In this document: positions 62,874-64,000 of the stretch, piece by piece
Position numbering within the stretch: position 1 is the first letter of the stretch
Layout of the letters: the number at the start of each line of letters is the position of its first letter
Position numbers and translations under genes: made by a program
Notes under the pieces: generated by a model
The model's input: only the letters and a program-made list of their open reading frames with translations
What the model was told of the DNA's origin: nothing
Databases searched by the model: none
Source of the DNA: Terriglobales bacterium
Lineage (GTDB): Bacteria > Acidobacteriota > Terriglobia > Terriglobales > Acidobacteriaceae
Length of the DNA stretch: 64,000 nt
Assembly: GCA_035561515.1 (NCBI GenBank)
Contig: DATMXP010000007.1
Coordinates: 62,001 to 126,000, forward strand
Reading direction: 5' to 3'

Positions 62874-63136
62874 GCTTGTGCCGTGCGTGCTATCGACGAG
62901 GTTTAACGATAACGATTAATAGATTTAGAATTAACAACTTACCGACAAAAACGGCCGTGACCAAAGTAACCACTTTTGCGGCATGACAATTGCATGTTTA
63001 CAGTGCGACAGCTGAGCACGACACGCATGCCAGCGCAAAAGAAGCGCCGTCCCGCAGTAAGGGCCGAGTAGGGAACCTTCCTATCCTCCTTCGACGCTTC
63101 GCTTCCCCCGCTGATACCAGAGTTTGGGAGGGCCAA

Positions 63137-64000
63137 GTGTTGGGAGAGGCCATTCGTCTTTGGTTTTGTAGTCCCGATGCAGGATTCACTCAAGTTATCG
63201 TCAACGCACTTGGTGAGTCCGAGTACGACGTCCGTACCTCCGACAGTTTCGAAGCGGAAGAATCGGAGTATCAGACACATGTCTGGTCCGATGTAGTACT
63301 TCTCGACGTTCGCGCACTCCTGCGCGAAGGTGATCTTGAACGGACGTATCAACTATTAGATCGCCTACATAGCAGACATGTAGTTCCCGCGCCTCCTATC
63401 GTGACGATTATTCCTGAAGACGAGCGAACGATGACGCTTCGTCTCATGGAGCGGGGCGTACACGATGTGGTGACAAATCCGCCGAACATGACAGAACTTC
63501 GGCTGATTCTTCGTCGCGCGCATCGATACTTCCAGATTGAAAGAGAGTTGGAGCAACTGCGCTCGCAATCGCAGTGCGCTGGAAGTTTCGATGGGCTCAT
63601 CGGACAGTCGAAGAAAATGCAGGACATCTTCGTCCTGTGCCGGAAGGCGGCCAGTTGTGATGTGAGCGTGATGATCACCGGCGAAACCGGCACCGGTAAG
63701 GAGTTGCTGGCGCGAGCCATCCACCGATACAGTTCGCGGGCTTCACAGCCGTTTGTGGCATTCTCCTGTGCCAATCTTCCGGAAACGCTCGTAGAAGATG
63801 AGCTCTTTGGCCACGAGAAAGGCGCGTACACCGGAGCGGCAGGTATCCGACGCGGACGAATCGAGACTGCTGACCAGGGAACGCTCTTTCTGGATGAAGT
63901 TGGGGATATGGCAGTTGGTTTACAACCGAAGTTCCTCCGGGTCCTTCAGGAACGTACATTCGAGAGATTGGGAAGTTGCAAGCCGATTCCAGTCAACATG
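63137..64000 (+). CDS. sigma-54-dependent response regulator, cut by window end
   Basis: The GTG at 63137 has GGGAGG 5 bases upstream. The first 130 residues form a divergent receiver (acceptor candidate in SDVVLLDVRALL). The AAA+ domain shows Walker A GETGTGKEL, the sigma-54 contact loop as GAYTGA, and Walker B GTLFLDEVGDM. The gene continues past 64000. It activates sigma-54 promoters by ATP-driven remodelling. Minus-strand frames opposite it are shadows. Confidence 0.9.
   Translation, partial: MLGEAIRLWFCSPDAGFTQVIVNALGESEYDVRTSDSFEAEESEYQTHVWSDVVLLDVRALLREGDLERTYQLLDRLHSRHVVPAPPIVTIIPEDERTMTLRLMERGVHDVVTNPPNMTELRLILRRAHRYFQIERELEQLRSQSQCAGSFDGLIGQSKKMQDIFVLCRKAASCDVSVMITGETGTGKELLARAIHRYSSRASQPFVAFSCANLPETLVEDELFGHEKGAYTGAAGIRRGRIETADQGTLFLDEVGDMAVGLQPKFLRVLQERTFERLGSCKPIPVNM

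Noticed and set aside
62939..63959. Several minus-strand frames at the right end
   Set aside because: They are opposite a clear sigma-54 regulator gene with intact Walker motifs on the plus strand.

Overview
The window looks like part of an Acidobacteriota-type chromosome (fairly high G+C, a PEP-CTERM protein, otsBA, a GT39 transferase, a secreted OB-fold protein typical of that phylum). The host is inferred from gene content only. Much of the window is mobile or decaying DNA.

Region 1 (about 1-33 kb, almost all minus strand) is a conjugative element whose left end lies outside the window. From 32.6 kb leftwards it encodes a MoxR-like ATPase, a VirB1-like transglycosylase, VirB9-, VirB10- and VirB2-like proteins, two further multi-unit VirB2-like membrane proteins, VirB3, VirB4, two TrbJ/VirB5-like paralogues, TrbL/VirB6 and VirB8. 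Then come small membrane proteins, a large protein with the catalytic signature of the RNA-dependent RNA polymerase / beta-prime double-psi barrel superfamily (15730-18579), a second VirB9/TrbG-like protein and a VirD4-like coupling protein. A replication-relaxation protein follows, and then a DNA-processing module: an archaeo-eukaryotic primase with a zinc finger, a Rad52-type annealing protein and an NPPY methyltransferase. I see no relaxase and no VirB11.

Region 2 (33.3-52.8 kb) is accessory or chromosomal: the mrfA-mrfB repair pair, a two-component system upstream of otsB-otsA, a PIG-L deacetylase, an enterochelin-esterase-like hydrolase and a PEP-CTERM protein. It also holds several broken genes: nhaA, a lytic transglycosylase, a PAS-histidine kinase and a split DUF202 gene. 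Two paralogous small XRE regulators sit at 37.5 and 50.0 kb.

Region 3 (52.89-59.75 kb) is a compact integrative island bounded by a 23-bp direct repeat of a tRNA 3' end. It carries a tyrosine integrase, a second large tyrosine recombinase, two excisionase-like HTH proteins and a ribbon-helix-helix protein. Its cargo is a divergent pair: a TIR-domain protein and an AIPR-family (abortive infection) protein, which I read as a candidate anti-phage system.

Region 4 (59.9-64 kb) has a rifampin ADP-ribosyltransferase (arr), a secreted OB-fold protein, a DUF6232-like membrane protein, an AAA ATPase, and the start of a sigma-54-dependent response regulator cut by the window end.
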